A DNA stretch of 64,000 bases. Origin: Heyndrickxia sporothermodurans. Lineage in GTDB: Bacteria > Bacillota > Bacilli > Bacillales > Bacillaceae_C. Positions 40,831 through 52,371 of this stretch are shown here, piece after piece (position 1 is the stretch's first letter; every line of letters starts with the position of its first letter). The notes beneath the pieces were generated by a model, which saw nothing but the letters and a program-made list of their open reading frames with translations, ran no database searches and had not been told where the DNA came from. The stretch covers positions 2,322,001 to 2,386,000 of the forward strand of contig CP066701.1 in the NCBI GenBank assembly GCA_016756695.1, given 5' to 3'. Made by a program: the position numbers and the translations under genes.

Positions 40831-42183
40831 TCATGCTACTTGTTGCTGATTTAATTGTACATTAATTCGGTCTGCGGCTAACTTTGAAGCATTATAAATA
40901 AGGGTTACCATGTCAAAATGAATTTTTGCACGTTTCCCAGTACGATAGCGAACATTGTTCAGTTGAAAGAATTCTTTCAGATAGGCATTAACCCGTTCTA
41001 CGGCAGTACGACGTTTGAAAATGTTTTTCCATGCTTGTGACCCGCGTGCTGGTGCGGTATATCTGCGAAGGTCTGAAGTGATTTTCACTTTATAAACCTT
41101 TTGGCAAATACCTTCATTAGCTAAGGGACAGTCGCTGCATTCCTTTGGTCTTGTGTATTTCAATGTTTCATATTTAGGATCAAAACTATCATAACGATAA
41201 GAATGCTCTCTGAAACAAGTTGGGGCAAAGTGTTTATCATAGCCAATGATTTCCCCTTCATTTCGCTTATTATACGCGATGACGGATTGTTGTCCCATTC
41301 GATGTACCTGCTCGTATATGGGTTCATAGTCATAGCCCGCATCCATTGTTTGATAACGTAATGGAAGGTGAAGGCGTTCCTGAATTCCTTTCAGTAAAGG
41401 GATAGCTGCCTTACCATCATTTAGACTCCCAGATGAAAAAAGAGCCTGTAGAATGTATTGGCTTGATGTACCAACGGCTAAATGACCTTTGTAGCCAAAC
41501 CAAAAAACATTTTGTCCTTCTGAGTTCTTTTTCACGCCCCATTTAGGGTCTTGGGGAACTTCGGCACGTAGTTCGGCTAGGGGAACATCTAATTGGGCCA
41601 CAATTTTTCTATCATATAAAGGTAAATTGGCTTCCGTTTCAGCTTGTTCTTTAAGCCACCCGTCACGCTCATCTTTTGATTTCCGACCACGTTTTTGGGG
41701 TTCAGATTTTGGCTTTTCTTCTTTTGGCTGCGCTTGGTCTCGTGCTTCAAAATGGGTTGCATCAATGGCCACTGTATCATCCGTGATGAAACCTTCTGCA
41801 ATAGCCTGGAGGACCACTTTTTCTTGTTCTTTCTCAAGGATATCGCTTTCCTCCAATTTCGTTATGAGACGTGAATAGGAGGATTCTGAAGGCACATGAT
41901 CAGAAACCAAAAAGCCACAATTTAACTTAAAAGCTAGATCATCATGAAGACGTTTTATAAGATCCTTCATCGTAGGGATGCGCTCTATGTATCTTACAAA
42001 GGTGGAGATAATCATGGCTGCATAGTTTAGTTCTTCCGGTGCACCCAACCGTGATTTTTTCGCCACTTGATGGTACATCGAATCCAAATCTACCGCTGAA
42101 ATAATGGCTTCATATTTTTGGGTAGGTTCCATGTCAAATAATTCCTGTATGCCAAATAGGCTAGGTTGTCGTATAATAGTCAT
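40831..42183 (-). CDS. DDE transposase of the outer IS, intact (A4)
   Basis: 450 aa from ATG 42183; same protein as the A3 copy, with all GGCC and GCAGC sites unaltered. Confidence 0.9.
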   Translation of the reverse strand: MTIIRQPSLFGIQELFDMEPTQKYEAIISAVDLDSMYHQVAKKSRLGAPEELNYAAMIISTFVRYIERIPTMKDLIKRLHDDLAFKLNCGFLVSDHVPSESSYSRLITKLEESDILEKEQEKVVLQAIAEGFITDDTVAIDATHFEARDQAQPKEEKPKSEPQKRGRKSKDERDGWLKEQAETEANLPLYDRKIVAQLDVPLAELRAEVPQDPKWGVKKNSEGQNVFWFGYKGHLAVGTSSQYILQALFSSGSLNDGKAAIPLLKGIQERLHLPLRYQTMDAGYDYEPIYEQVHRMGQQSVIAYNKRNEGEIIGYDKHFAPTCFREHSYRYDSFDPKYETLKYTRPKECSDCPLANEGICQKVYKVKITSDLRRYTAPARGSQAWKNIFKRRTAVERVNAYLKEFFQLNNVRYRTGKRAKIHFDMVTLIYNASKLAADRINVQLNQQQVA

Positions 42184-42318
42184 AAGAAGTACTCCTCCAG
42201 TCTTTTTATGGTTTGTGGTCAACGTAAGCCCGAATTATAAAAAATAAGTGTACCTTTCGGTACGCATCGTAAATAGCCGTAAATTCTGACTTTTTTAATC
42301 GAATTACGGCTATTTCAT

Positions 42319-43913
42319 TTATTTGCTACATTCTGCCTGAATCATTTTTGACCAGGGCATGTATTGATCTAAAATTTCAGGGTTTTGTTGGACGCCGAGA
42401 TTTGGTAAATCCGTAAAAAGTTTCTTTATATATTCATAGAAATCAACGCCGTTACTTTTGGCAGTTTCAGCAATACTTAAACAGATGGCATTCGCTTTTG
42501 CACCAGCTTCACTTACACTAAAGAGCCAATTTTTTCTTCCTATAACGTTGGGACGGATGGCGTTCTCGGCTGGATTATTATCCATTTCAATTCGCCCATC
42601 ATTCAGGAATAATTTGAGTCCATTTGCCCTGTTTAATGTGTATTCATTTGCTTTTGCTAACGCATTTTTTCCGTAAAATGGTGATGTTTCAACCCAGTGA
42701 AGGAATTCCTCCACGATTGGCTTCGAGTACTTTTGACGTTTTTTCTTCGTTTACTCGGAGACAAACGTTTAAATTGCCTTTCTAGTCGATATAAATCATC
42801 ACAATATTTCACACCGATTCTACCATTTTTGCTATCAGCTTTCAGCCAATAACGACGAACATGCGCCCAACAATTTGCGAAATTAACGCCTTCCAACTTA
42901 TCATAAGCAGAATAACCATCACACACAATCGTTCCAGAAAAGCCTTCAATAAAACTTTCAAGGACAGATCGAGCTCGAGATAATGCGCTTTGAAAGAGAG
43001 TCATTGTTAGTACTCTTTGGCTTGGCACACTTCGAAACACCCAATTATACGCATTGGCTTTACCAGATTTCCCATCGGATCGGTTGATAATTTGTCCGTA
43101 TGTTTCATCGACATGCAAAACCGATTTTGCCATCATCAACTCTTTCATTCGTTCGTATACAGGTAACAGCCAATCATGTGCTACACGGATAACCCAATTC
43201 GATAGGTTTTTATCATTGGTATTCAGTCCATAGCGATTCCATTCCTTTACCTGACGGTAAAGAGGTAAATATTGTGCAAATTTATCATAGATGACTTTGG
43301 CAAGTACGCTAGGACTTGCGATGCTACGCTGAATCGCTGGTTGTGGTGCTTTCCCGCGTTTGATTTGTGCTGGCTGTGATGAATCAACTTTGCAGTCTTT
43401 ACATTCATACGCATGTTCAATGTGCTGTACTTTCATCATTTTTGCAGGAATAAATTTTGCTTCTTCACGTACAAGTGTACTACCAATTTCAATCATTTGC
43501 CCTTGGCAACAGTCACAGATTGTATTTTTCGGATGATGGTGAATAGCTTCTACTTCAATACCATCATGCAAGGAATCATTTCGTTTTTTTGATTTAACTT
43601 TTCGTACAACAGTATAAGAGATTGTCTGTTGGCTTTGTTCTTCTGTGTGCTCAGGTTCGCTAAAAGCCGGGTCATCATCAAATAATGAGCCTTGCCCATC
43701 TGGTACGTTGTATTTCGATTTTTCGGATTTCGATCCATATAAAAGTTTTGTTAAATGGCGAATTTGTTCAGTTAGCGCTTCAATCTGTTTAGTTGATTGA
43801 TCTAGCTTTTTCGATAAGTCTTTGTTTTGTTGATTTGAATGAGCCAATTGTTCTTCGAGAAGTCGAATTAATTTCCCATATGGATTCTTGTTATTGGAAG
43901 AAGTATTAACCAT
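42319..43913 (-). pseudogene. tnpC: IS66 transposase TnpC, A4 copy, frameshifted
   Basis: The first about 400 codons (from ATG 43913) and the last 131 codons are open, with the frame lost at a T run, about 42738-42745. Other differences from A3: 43006-43018 (GTTAGTACTC for the GGCCC region), 43059-43066 (TTTACC for TTGGCC) and 42645-42652 (ATTTGC for AGCTGC). Confidence 0.85.
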
Positions 43914-44015
43914 TTATTTCACCACTTTTCGTTCACCATAAGTTAGTTATATTATAACATTTTTAACGTAGAAAGCGAAGTTGAAAATGGCTATAAACCA
44001 ACATTTCTAGCTTGT

Positions 44016-44369
44016 TTAGAATACTCCTTTTTGTGATTTTTGAATGGCCTTTGGTTGCTGAATGGACAACCCTTCTAACAACCAGCGAACCTCCTGTTGC
44101 GAAAGTTTACGTACTTCATTTTCATCTTTTGGCCATTGAAGTTTTCCTCCATCTAGTCGCTTATAAAGCATGGCGAAACCATCGCCATCAAAATATAAAC
44201 ATTTATAACGGTCTTTACTCCAACCAGAGAAAAGGAAAATAGAATCTCCATATGGATCAAGTTCGAAAGAATCTTGAATTAGCGTTGCTAATCCATCAAT
44301 TCCCTTCCTCATATCTGTTTTACCGCAAATAATATAAATGTTTTTTACACTGGTATAATCATGTTTCAT
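44016..44369 (-). CDS. tnpB: IS66 TnpB (Orf2), intact (A4)
   Basis: 117 aa, identical to the A2, A3 and A5 copies. Confidence 0.9.
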   Translation of the reverse strand: MKHDYTSVKNIYIICGKTDMRKGIDGLATLIQDSFELDPYGDSIFLFSGWSKDRYKCLYFDGDGFAMLYKRLDGGKLQWPKDENEVRKLSQQEVRWLLEGLSIQQPKAIQKSQKGVF

Positions 44370-44557
44370 AGATTTTTCAACTCCCTCATGACCGTTTGGA
44401 TGATGTGCTCATCTACGCCGTTGAAGAAGGAAATTTCAGCAGCTTCAATTTTGATTGTGCAAAAGCTATTTGAAGGATCTTTCGAAGTTGTGGATGTTAT
44501 AATATTTTTTTCTGGTTGTATTGAAACGGGGACGATTGTTAGTTTTTGTTGTGACAT
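44366..44557 (-). CDS. tnpA: Short IS66 TnpA-like protein (A4)
   Basis: 63 aa, same short form as elsewhere; overlaps tnpB by ATGA. Confidence 0.75.
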   Translation of the reverse strand: MSQQKLTIVPVSIQPEKNIITSTTSKDPSNSFCTIKIEAAEISFFNGVDEHIIQTVMRELKNL

Positions 44558-44850
44558 AGGAAAAGCACCTCCTTAATTGATACGATTATTGTACTAAGGG
44601 GTGCTGATCATTTATATGCGTTGTTTGAATGGGGGCTTACTGGTCAACTACCATTATACAAGATTTGGGGAGGTACTTCTTTTTTTATCTCTTAAACCCC
44701 TTGATACACAAGGGCTAAGAATTATGAAATTCATTCGTTTATAAAAAAGTTTGACCGTTTTAAAAGTAAGAGTCAAATAGAATACACCTATTAACATATA
44801 TAGTACCTGTGAGATAATCTCTTCAAATCAAAGTTTGAGGAGGTTTTTTT

Positions 44851-45174
44851 ATGTCCCAAAGAAATAATCCAGAATTGCGTAAGGAATGGGAGCGTAGGAT
44901 CGCTCTTTTCAGAGCGAGTGGCCTCACCCAATCCAAATGGTGTGAAATCAATGAAATAAGTATTCATCAGTTAAAGTATTGGCTTTATAAAGCCGATAAT
45001 TTCTATTCAACCCAAGATTCTAACAGCAAGTGGATTCCGGTTACATTAGAAGAATCTGAGCAACAGAATGAAACATTACATATAAATGTTGGTTCAGCAT
45101 CCATCGTGGTTAAACCTGGCTTTAATCCAACACTACTGGCGGAAGTAGTTAAGGCATTGAAATCAGTATGCTAA
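44851..45174 (+). CDS. tnpA: IS66 TnpA of element B (B4)
   Basis: 107 aa, unchanged helix-turn-helix protein. Confidence 0.88.
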   Translation: MSQRNNPELRKEWERRIALFRASGLTQSKWCEINEISIHQLKYWLYKADNFYSTQDSNSKWIPVTLEESEQQNETLHINVGSASIVVKPGFNPTLLAEVVKALKSVC

Positions 45175-45519
45175 AAGAAGTTACGGTTGATCGTGTCTAC
45201 CTCGCACAAGGTGTCACAGATTTACGGAAATCTATCGATGGATTGGCTGCTCTTGTAAAAGAAGAATTCGAGTTAGATCTTTTTCTTCGAGTTTATTTGT
45301 TTTTGTAACCGGCGACGAGACAAGTTGAAAATTCTTCAATGGGATCATAACGGTTTTGGCTTTATTATCGCCGGCTGGAGAGGAAATTTTCATTGGTCAT
45401 CAGATAATAATTCGGGTCCTCTGAAAATAAGTCCACGCCAATTAAGGTGGTTATTAGATGGATTATCATTGGAACAAAAACAGGCACACCCTGTTGTAAC
45501 AGCAAGAACAGTAATTTAA
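45168..45519 (+). pseudogene. tnpB: IS66 TnpB of element B, B4 copy, frameshifted
   Basis: Differences from the intact copy at about 45283 (T run), 45312 (GGCGACG for GGCAGCG), 45353 (T run), 45378 (one GA lost) and 45396 (GGTC for GGCC). The last 64 codons are open. Confidence 0.8.
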
Positions 45520-45565
45520 ATAATGAAAAATCAGGAATTTACCTATTTTATCGTATAATATATTT

Positions 45566-47190
45566 ATGAAAAAGACAGCGAATTCAACTACCCCAACCCC
45601 TACAATTGAAGAACTCCTGCAACGCTTGGAAATGCTGGAGAAACAAAATGCGGAATTAGAGGCGAAGCTAAAAAAGCAGAGCGCGTTAGAGTACCAAATT
45701 AAAATGGACTGAAGAACAGCTTCGCCTTCTGCAGAAAAATAGATTCGGCTTTTCCAGTGAAAAAACCAACCCCGATCAATTGGAACTTTTTAATGAAGTA
45801 GAAAATGAAGCTAATCCAGATTTGCCGGAACCTACTTTGGAATCTATTACTTATCAACGGCGCCGCAAAGTTCGCATACCAACGTGAACTGATGTTAGAA
45901 AACTTGCCTGTGGAGACGATTGAATATCGTTTATCCCCTGAAGAGCAGGTTTGTTCGTGTTGCGGTGGAAATCTGCATGAAATGAGTACGCAAGTACGCC
46001 AGGAACTAAAATACATTCCTGCGGAATTGAAAGTTGTTAAACATGTTCAGTCCATTTACTCTTGCCGCCATTGTGAACGTGAAGAAATTGAAACTCCGGT
46101 TGTAACAGCACCAATGCCTAAACCGGTTCATTCAGGTAGTTTAGCATCTCCTTCTTTAATGGCACATATTATGAATCAAAAATATGTGGATGGGCTGCCA
46201 TTATACCGGCAAGAAAAGCAATTTTCCAGATTGGGGGTACCGTTATCACGCCAAACCCTTGCCAATTGGATGATTCACGGGGCCAACCGGTGGTTGAGCC
46301 CACTTTATGATCGCATGCATCAACTTCTTTTGGAAAAGGATATTTTACATGCGGACGAATCGACCCTGCAGGTACTTCACGAACCCGGTCGGCCAGCCAC
46401 CTCAAAATCATATCTCTGGCTCTACCGTACTGGAAAAGAAGGACCTTCAATCATCCTTTACGATTATCAGGAAACTAGGTCAGGCAAAAATGCCGAGAAA
46501 TTCCTGTCAGGGTTTAAAGGATATTTACAGGTTGATGGATACGCCGGGTACCATAAGGTACCTAATGTAAAACTGGTCGGTTGCATGGCTCATGCTCGAC
46601 GTAAATTTGATGAGGCTTTAAAAGTATTGCCTTCTTCAAAGCGTCTGACATCAGGAGTAGCAGCAATGGAAGGTCTCCAATACTGTAACCAACTATATCG
46701 CATTGAGCGCGACCTAAAGGAGTTATCCTCTATGGAACGATACGAAAAACGATTAGAACGCAGCAAGCCAGTCTTGGATGCTTTTTTGTCATGGCTAAAA
46801 ATACAGAAGCAAAAAGTGTTACCAAAAAGCGCTTTAGGTCAGGCGATTACCTACTGTCTCAATCAATGGAAGAAATTAGTGGCATTCCTAGAGGATGGAC
46901 GATTAGAAATTGATAATAATAGAAGCGAGCGCTCAATAAAGCCCTTTGTTATTGGGAGAAAAAACTTCCTTTTTTCAAATACACCGAAAGGTGCAAGGGC
47001 TAGCGCAATCATTTATAGCATTGTGGAAACAGCAAAGGAAAATGGCCTAAACCCATATTATTACCTTCGCTATTTATTTGAGAAGTTACCTAACATTGAT
47101 CTGACAGATAAAAATGCCCTGGATAAAGTACTGCCTTGGTCAACAACACTTCCAATCGTTTGCATAGATTTTAAAAACTTACCTAAATAA
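45566..47190 (+). pseudogene. tnpC: IS66 TnpC of element B, B4 copy, N-terminal frameshifts
   Basis: Open from about 45880 to 47190 with all DDE motifs intact. The N-terminal part is broken at about 45690 (GTACC for GGCC) and 45874 (GCATACC for GCGGCC). Confidence 0.85.
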
Positions 47191-47295
47191 TAACTCGATC
47201 CCCATCTGGTTGACAGGTGGGGATTATTTTACGCTTACTTTTAAAAAAAGATGTGACCGTCAAGTAGAATGTTACAATTTTCGATAATTTATTTT

Positions 47296-48060
47296 TTACA
47301 CTTTTTCAGTAAAAATAGTAGCTCGATGTTTCATTCGATAGCTATCACCATTTAAGTGAATGACTTCTGCCCGATGGATAAGCCTATCCAAAATGGCTGT
47401 CGTTATCGCTGGATCCCCTAATAACTCACCCCACTCCTTTGGAGCTTTATTGGAGGTCAAGATTATAGAGGATCGGTTGTATAAGTCATTGATTAAATGG
47501 AAAAATAGGTTCGCTTCATGCTGATCCATTGCCATAAACATAAGATCATCAATGATGACTAAGTCCGCAGTACGGATTCTTTTCATTTTGGTCTGTGCTT
47601 TCCTTGAAATTTCCTGCGTTTTTAAGGCATGAACCAACTCTCCCATGGTGATAAACATAACCTTATGACCTTGATTGATTGCTTCTAATCCTAATCCAAC
47701 TGATAAGTGTGTTTTGCCTATGCCTGGCGGTCCAAGCAGAATAATATTATATAATTGTTCAATCCATGTTAATTCTCTCAGATGATTCAATTGCTTTTGA
47801 CTTAATGATTGTTGTTCTTCTAAATGAAATTCATCCAGTGTTTTTTGAAAAGGGAAGGTGCCCATTTCAGCTTTTTTTTTTTTTTTTCCAATTGTTTTTC
47901 CTCTCTTCGTTTTTGCTCATATTCCAAAATGCTGTAAAGAAAGGAAAGATAGGTTGATTCGTTTGTCTCAGCTTGTTTGACAAACTGAGACAAAGAATGG
48001 GTGCTTCTGATAAATGGAGGGTTTTTAAAAGCTCTTCCGATTTCTTTAATGGGCTCATTT
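47296..48060 (-). pseudogene. istB: IstB of IS21-F, frame broken at a 16-base T run
   Basis: The N-terminal helices (IKEIGRAFKNPPFIRSTHSL) and the AAA+ domain (LLGPPGIGKTHLS, VIIDDLMFM, LDRLIHRAEVIHLNGDSYR) lie in different frames, separated at the run 47872-47887 (poly-A on the coding strand). The ATG at 48058 is in yet another frame, so a second indel near the start is likely. The run length is the kind of site where both biological slippage and sequencing error occur. Confidence 0.8.
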
Positions 48061-49265
48061 TCTCCCTCCAATACAGCTATATATTCATTTACATCTCTTT
48101 TTTGGGCATAGGTTTGAATAATAAACGCATTTTGACCATGGAATGGTTTAATTTTACCCTCTTCATTACGGACATCTGTAACATTTAATGGTCGTTGCCG
48201 TTTGATATACTGAATCATATCGACAAAATCTGTTGCACAAAAAAAGCCTTTTATCTACACACTCCTCCAAGGCGCGGTTAGATATTTCTTGCGGCGTCCT
48301 TTTTAGCTGATTCATGATGATCTGTAATTGATCACGTATATATCGAGGATATCGATCCCTGATTTCCTTCAGAAAACATTGTGCCAGATGGGAATCGGTA
48401 AAATAACTGGCTACTGTATCCATGTAGGCGTCGATTCCTTTTGATCTATCTCTAGTATGTTGCCGGTCTTGAATCAATTGACCTTTCCCATGACAAATTT
48501 TATGTTCGGCCATTAACGGGCCATTGGGAGATGCATATATAAGCAGATGTTCTTCGGTTCTTTGTATATATACCTTTTCTTGTTTATTAAATGTACCTAG
48601 AGGAACAGAATATCGGTTGGACTGATATCGGATTGTATTGTCCCGGCGAACCGTTCTTGTTATACTAGATACAGGTTTTACATTACTGAATTCTAACGGG
48701 TTAGGGACTGGTCTTAAATGGTGTTTTTCTTCTTGAAACACTTCGACCGGTCTTTTTTTTGTAGTCTGATGAATTTTATAGTTCCCTGTACGATTAAGCC
48801 ATTTCCACGAATCTTCATTCCAGCGATCGATATTGGTAAATATCCGATGCTTGGCGAAATTTTTCTTGATATATCCGACTACATTTTCAATTCTCCCTTT
48901 GCTTTCTGGATCTGCTTTGCGACAAATCCTTACCTTTAAACCACGCTGTTGGCGGTACACTTCAAATTCCTTTGTGTAAATAAGGTTTCCCCCATTTTCA
49001 CTGACGACAATGACTGAATCCTGGTCATATACCATTTCATGTGGAATCCCTTCAAACCACTTAAATGCATTTTCATGGGCATTTATCAAATCTCTTGTTG
49101 TAAAAGGCCTATCTAGCCATTCTACATACTTATAACGTGAATGCGATAAGACAAAAGCTATGAAATAAAGTTTTGCTTTCTTCCTTTCAGGGGTCTCCTG
49201 TATGGTTTCTCCAAAATCCACTTGTGCTTGTTCCCCCATGGCCATTTCTGGAACAGCTTCATAGT
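48060..49265 (-). pseudogene. istA: IstA of IS21-F, 3' fragment
   Basis: Most of the catalytic and C-terminal parts: VDFGETIQE (first Asp), VYDQDSVIVV (second Asp), ADPESKGRIENVVGYIK (Glu), then the beta domain RYSVPLGTFNKQ. The frame shifts at a T run near 48230-48245, after which the C-terminus continues (IQYIKRQRPLNVTDV). Joined to 52497-52861 it reads RVRDYEAVPEMAMGEQ, so Tn-E alone split it. Confidence 0.82.
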
Positions 49266-49410
49266 TGTAAACGAGCACATTATTCCGGATACACTTTTTC
49301 AAATTACTCCAGTCAATTTACCGAAATAATGTGCGTATTTTTTTACAATGTTTCCGATTATGCAAAATCTTGTTCGAATTATTTCATCTATATAGATAAA
49401 GAGAAATCCC

Positions 49411-49671
49411 CTAAAAAGGGGAATCTACTGGTATATAATCGTGCTTTTCTATTTTAATCTTATATATTTCATCTATGTGAAGGATAAAGCTAACATCATA
49501 ATCTAAAGTAATAAACCAATCCAAATCCTTTTGTAAATGTGTCCGAAAGTACTTGTTTCGAATACGAAGCTCAAACGAATCGCCCTGACCCATCCAGTAT
49601 GCTTGTTGCCCAATCCAGACTCTCCACTCTTGGTCGCGATGGTCAAATACTAATATCCCCCGTGATATCAT
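49411..49671 (-). CDS. Small accessory protein of Tn-E (DUF5348-like)
   Basis: 86 aa from ATG 49671, overlapping the ATPase stop by ATGA, so translationally coupled to it. It has the look of the DUF5348 family (GILVFDHRDQEWRVW, FELRIRNKYFRTHL, a short C-terminal beta region). The role is unknown. It is intact while the other three genes of the element are frameshifted. Confidence 0.6.
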   Translation of the reverse strand: MISRGILVFDHRDQEWRVWIGQQAYWMGQGDSFELRIRNKYFRTHLQKDLDWFITLDYDVSFILHIDEIYKIKIEKHDYIPVDSPF

Positions 49672-50466
49672 AAACTGCTGTCCTCTATAGCCAACCTTAC
49701 GATTTCTTCGTCAATTTGTTCCTTCTTTAACTGCGATCCAAACAGTAGACTATTGATTGTGAGTTTGTTGATGACACGTGGCCATCCTTGAGAACGTAAG
49801 GCAATGGCTTCTATTGCTGATTCGGTAAAGATGGGCATCTTCGCCCCAGCTATTTTCATATGATGATCGATGTATTTTGCTACTTCCTCCCTTGATAATG
49901 GCTGTATTTCAAATTTCGCGATTACTCTTTGAGAAAGCGGACGATGGTGAGTTAAGGTTAATCGCGTCTTTAAATGTGGCAACCCCGCCATAATTAAGAT
50001 AAATGGGTTTATAGAATCCATTTGAAAATTAAATAAAATTGCTATATCCTGTAAAAAAGCATCTTTTGCCATATGCATTTCATCTAATATAAACACGGGA
50101 GTAATTTTTCGTTCTCCTGCCATTCGCTCAATCCCTTGTTGAATTTGCCGAAAAAGATCTACCTTACGAAACTTCGGCTCTTTCTCTAGTATAGACTAAT
50201 CCTCGATAAAAATCCATTACACCGCCTGTTGAAAGGGGGAAATAGACGACATGATAGAGGGAAGGATTCAATGATTTCTTAAAAGTACGCAAGGTAAATG
50301 TTTTTCCTGCTCCAGGGTCTCCCGTAATAAGTCCAATTCCTTTTGATTGCTGTAAATACTTTAATGCGCTCAATGCCCCATGATAATCCGATGAAGGAAA
50401 AGCGTCTGAAGGTCGTAAATCCTTTGAAAAAGGAGTTTGGGCTAAGGAATAAAAAGATTTATACAT
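49668..50466 (-). pseudogene. ExeA/TnsC-like AAA+ ATPase of Tn-E, one frameshift
   Basis: About 266 codons. Walker A ITGDPGAGKTFTLR near residue 50, Walker B VFILDEMHMAKD near 130, then sensor-type REEVAKYIDHHMKIAG and a C-terminal helical region (WPRVINKLTINSLL). It resembles ExeA/TniB/TnsC ATPases that select targets for DDE transposases. The frame breaks near 50180 (TREEPKFRKV expected), a one-base change in an AG-rich run. Starts at ATG 50466 behind AGGAGG. Confidence 0.82.
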
Positions 50467-50490
50467 GATCTCGTTCCTCCTTCTGTTCTT

Positions 50491-51713
50491 CTACTTGAGA
50501 TACTGAAAAGGAGAACGGACTCGTTTTACATATGCATTATCCTTCATAGATACAGGCGTGGCTTCTGCTACCTTCTTATCATCTTCAAATATATAGACCC
50601 CATGTTCATCCAATCGCACATCGATGGAAGATCCTATAAAACGAGAAGGAACTTCGTAAAGGTGCTTATTCAACGTAATGGTCGAATCCGCCTTTACCTT
50701 TCGTTGTTCCCGTTTCAAGAAGATGGTGTCCAGAATGGATGGATCCTCCAGATAGGTGATATTTTCAAGTTGTGCGTGAAACATTTCATGTGGGGTTCTT
50801 CCTTCTAAGGACGCATGTACCCTTCGATGATAATCTTCTTCTAACCAACGCCAAAACCTTTCATTTAATTCCTCTAGTGAATGAACTGGGTTGGCCTGCA
50901 ATAAAGGATAAAACCTTGTTTGAACGGTTTTAAAGAACCTTTCAATTTTCCCTTTGCTTTGAGGATCATACGGTTGTGTGTGAGCCAGAGTGATTCAAGC
51001 TGAGCACACGCATATTGAAGCGTTTCGGATCGATAGATCTTGCCATTATCCGCATAAATAATGGTTGGTTTTCCTCTTCTGATTAACGCCTCTTTGGTTA
51101 CGACTCTTAATCCATCGAATTTCTCGGATGAGAAGAACTCTGCATACGGAACTAGGCGCGAACAGTCATCAATATAAGCAATCAAATAAGTTTTTGCTTT
51201 TTCCATTGATCCGAACGTATGGTATGGGATAAATCAGTATGCCATAATACATTTACTTTGTCATGGGCGAACCTTTTTCGTTCCGGGCTTGCCACGATAC
51301 TTTTCCCTACAAGATTGTGTTTTTGAGTAATCGGTTTATAGTAGAGTAAGATATTTGTTTTTTTGTGATCTCTCCTTTCTCCAGAAGTTGTTCGTAGAAG
51401 ACACTGACTGGCATATGGAGAGATTTTTTCGTATTTCAAGAATTTGATCTAGATCATCGGGTGAAAGTCTTCTAGAATTCCCTCGATCCATCCGTTTTTT
51501 CGGCTTTAGTGCTTCAAATCCATTTCGTTGATAATGAAGCGACCATTCTTTTATTGTTTTTACGGCAATTTTCCGTTCTCCGTAATAAGGAATAGAATGA
51601 ATTTTCCCCTCTAATCCTTTCAAATATTCATTTGAATCAATTTGTCCATTAAATAATGGGGCAATGAGCCCATATCGAAATAAAGCTACTTGTTCACGTT
51701 CTTTTTCATTCAT
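50491..51713 (-). pseudogene. DDE transposase of Tn-E (TnsB/TniA-like), several frameshifts
   Basis: An N-terminal helix-turn-helix region (VKTIKEWSLHYQRNGFEALKPK, residues about 45-70) precedes an rve catalytic core with WHTDLSH (first Asp), YADNGKIYR (second Asp) and SKGKIERFFK (Glu), and a Mu-transposase-type C-terminal beta domain (NKHLYEVPSRFIGSSIDVRLDEHGVY). Frames change near 51420, 51200 and 50990. The total, 1223 bases, fits a protein of about 410 aa. Starts at ATG 51713 behind AGGAGGAAG. Confidence 0.82.
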
Positions 51714-51844
51714 GGAATCTTCCTCCTTTTAATAGAAGGACAACCGGTTATCCATGATTCCATTCTACTTTCTCCGACATTTTATGACGATGAAAAAGTA
51801 TGTGGGATGAATAATATTTTCATATCTCTCCATTTTTGATAGAA

Positions 51845-52371
51845 TTAATTTGCCATAAGGTATTTTGAAAAATGACCCCAGCTCCTTCGTAAGAAGGGTG
51901 ATTCAAAATCAAGGATCATTTTCATATATTTTATGGCTTCCTTTTTTATATCACCTGACATTCCGATCACTCGCCCTAGACTAACAAAGAAACTATGGAC
52001 CCAATTCACATTCTTAAGATAACGATTCAGATGAAACTTTAGTAGCTGACGGTCGCCATTTGATTTTTTCCCTCCAGATTTTGAAGAACCCGCCCTAAAA
52101 TAGTATGTATAGTATGTTGGTAGTACGGAATAAGAAAATCAGGAAGAATCGAAAAATTCGCTTCACAGTGTAAACATTTCATACGACAAATTGGGATTCT
52201 AATAGAAAACTCCTCCGTAACCGCATACCGCCAGTAATAACCGTTCCGATGTAGATTTCCAGGAGAGGGGCATTTACAGTTTGGGCACTCTTCAAACAAA
52301 GGAAATTCGTTCTTTTTTCCCTTTGCCTCATACTCTATTAATTCAATACCAAAATCATGCGGAATGATCAT
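51845..52371 (-). pseudogene. Zinc-ribbon accessory protein of Tn-E (DUF6431-like), one frameshift
   Basis: From ATG 52371, with CPNCKCPSPGNLHRNG and MKCLHCEANFSILPDFLIPY forming a probable zinc ribbon (residues about 28-80), then a helical region. The frame ends at 52039, but shifting by one base in the A run near 52063 restores a further 70 residues (DRQLLKFHLNRYLKNVNW ... FSKYLMAN) to a stop at 51845. The full protein would be about 175 aa. It is the first gene of Tn-E; the fold suggests DNA binding, perhaps of the element ends (inference). Confidence 0.65.

Larger units (their letters stand above)
42224..44640 (-). mobile_element. IS66-A nested in A4
   Basis: Between TGGTCAAC repeats at 42216-42223 and 44641-44648. 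Confidence 0.92.
40754..44736 (-). mobile_element. Compound element A, copy A4
   Basis: Flanked by GTTT (40750-40753, 44737-44740). Inserted four bases into the apparent left end of IS21-F. Its DDE transposase, tnpB and tnpA are intact; tnpC is broken. It lies in the same orientation as A3, so the two copies bracket the whole ABC-type operon (about 13.5 kb) as direct repeats. Confidence 0.93.
44766..47238 (+). mobile_element. IS66-family element B, copy B4
   Basis: 2473 bp with the 8-bp duplication TTTTAAAA at 44758-44765 and 47239-47246. It lies 29 bases from A4, both within the left end of IS21-F. tnpA is intact; tnpB and the start of tnpC are frameshifted. Confidence 0.93.
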
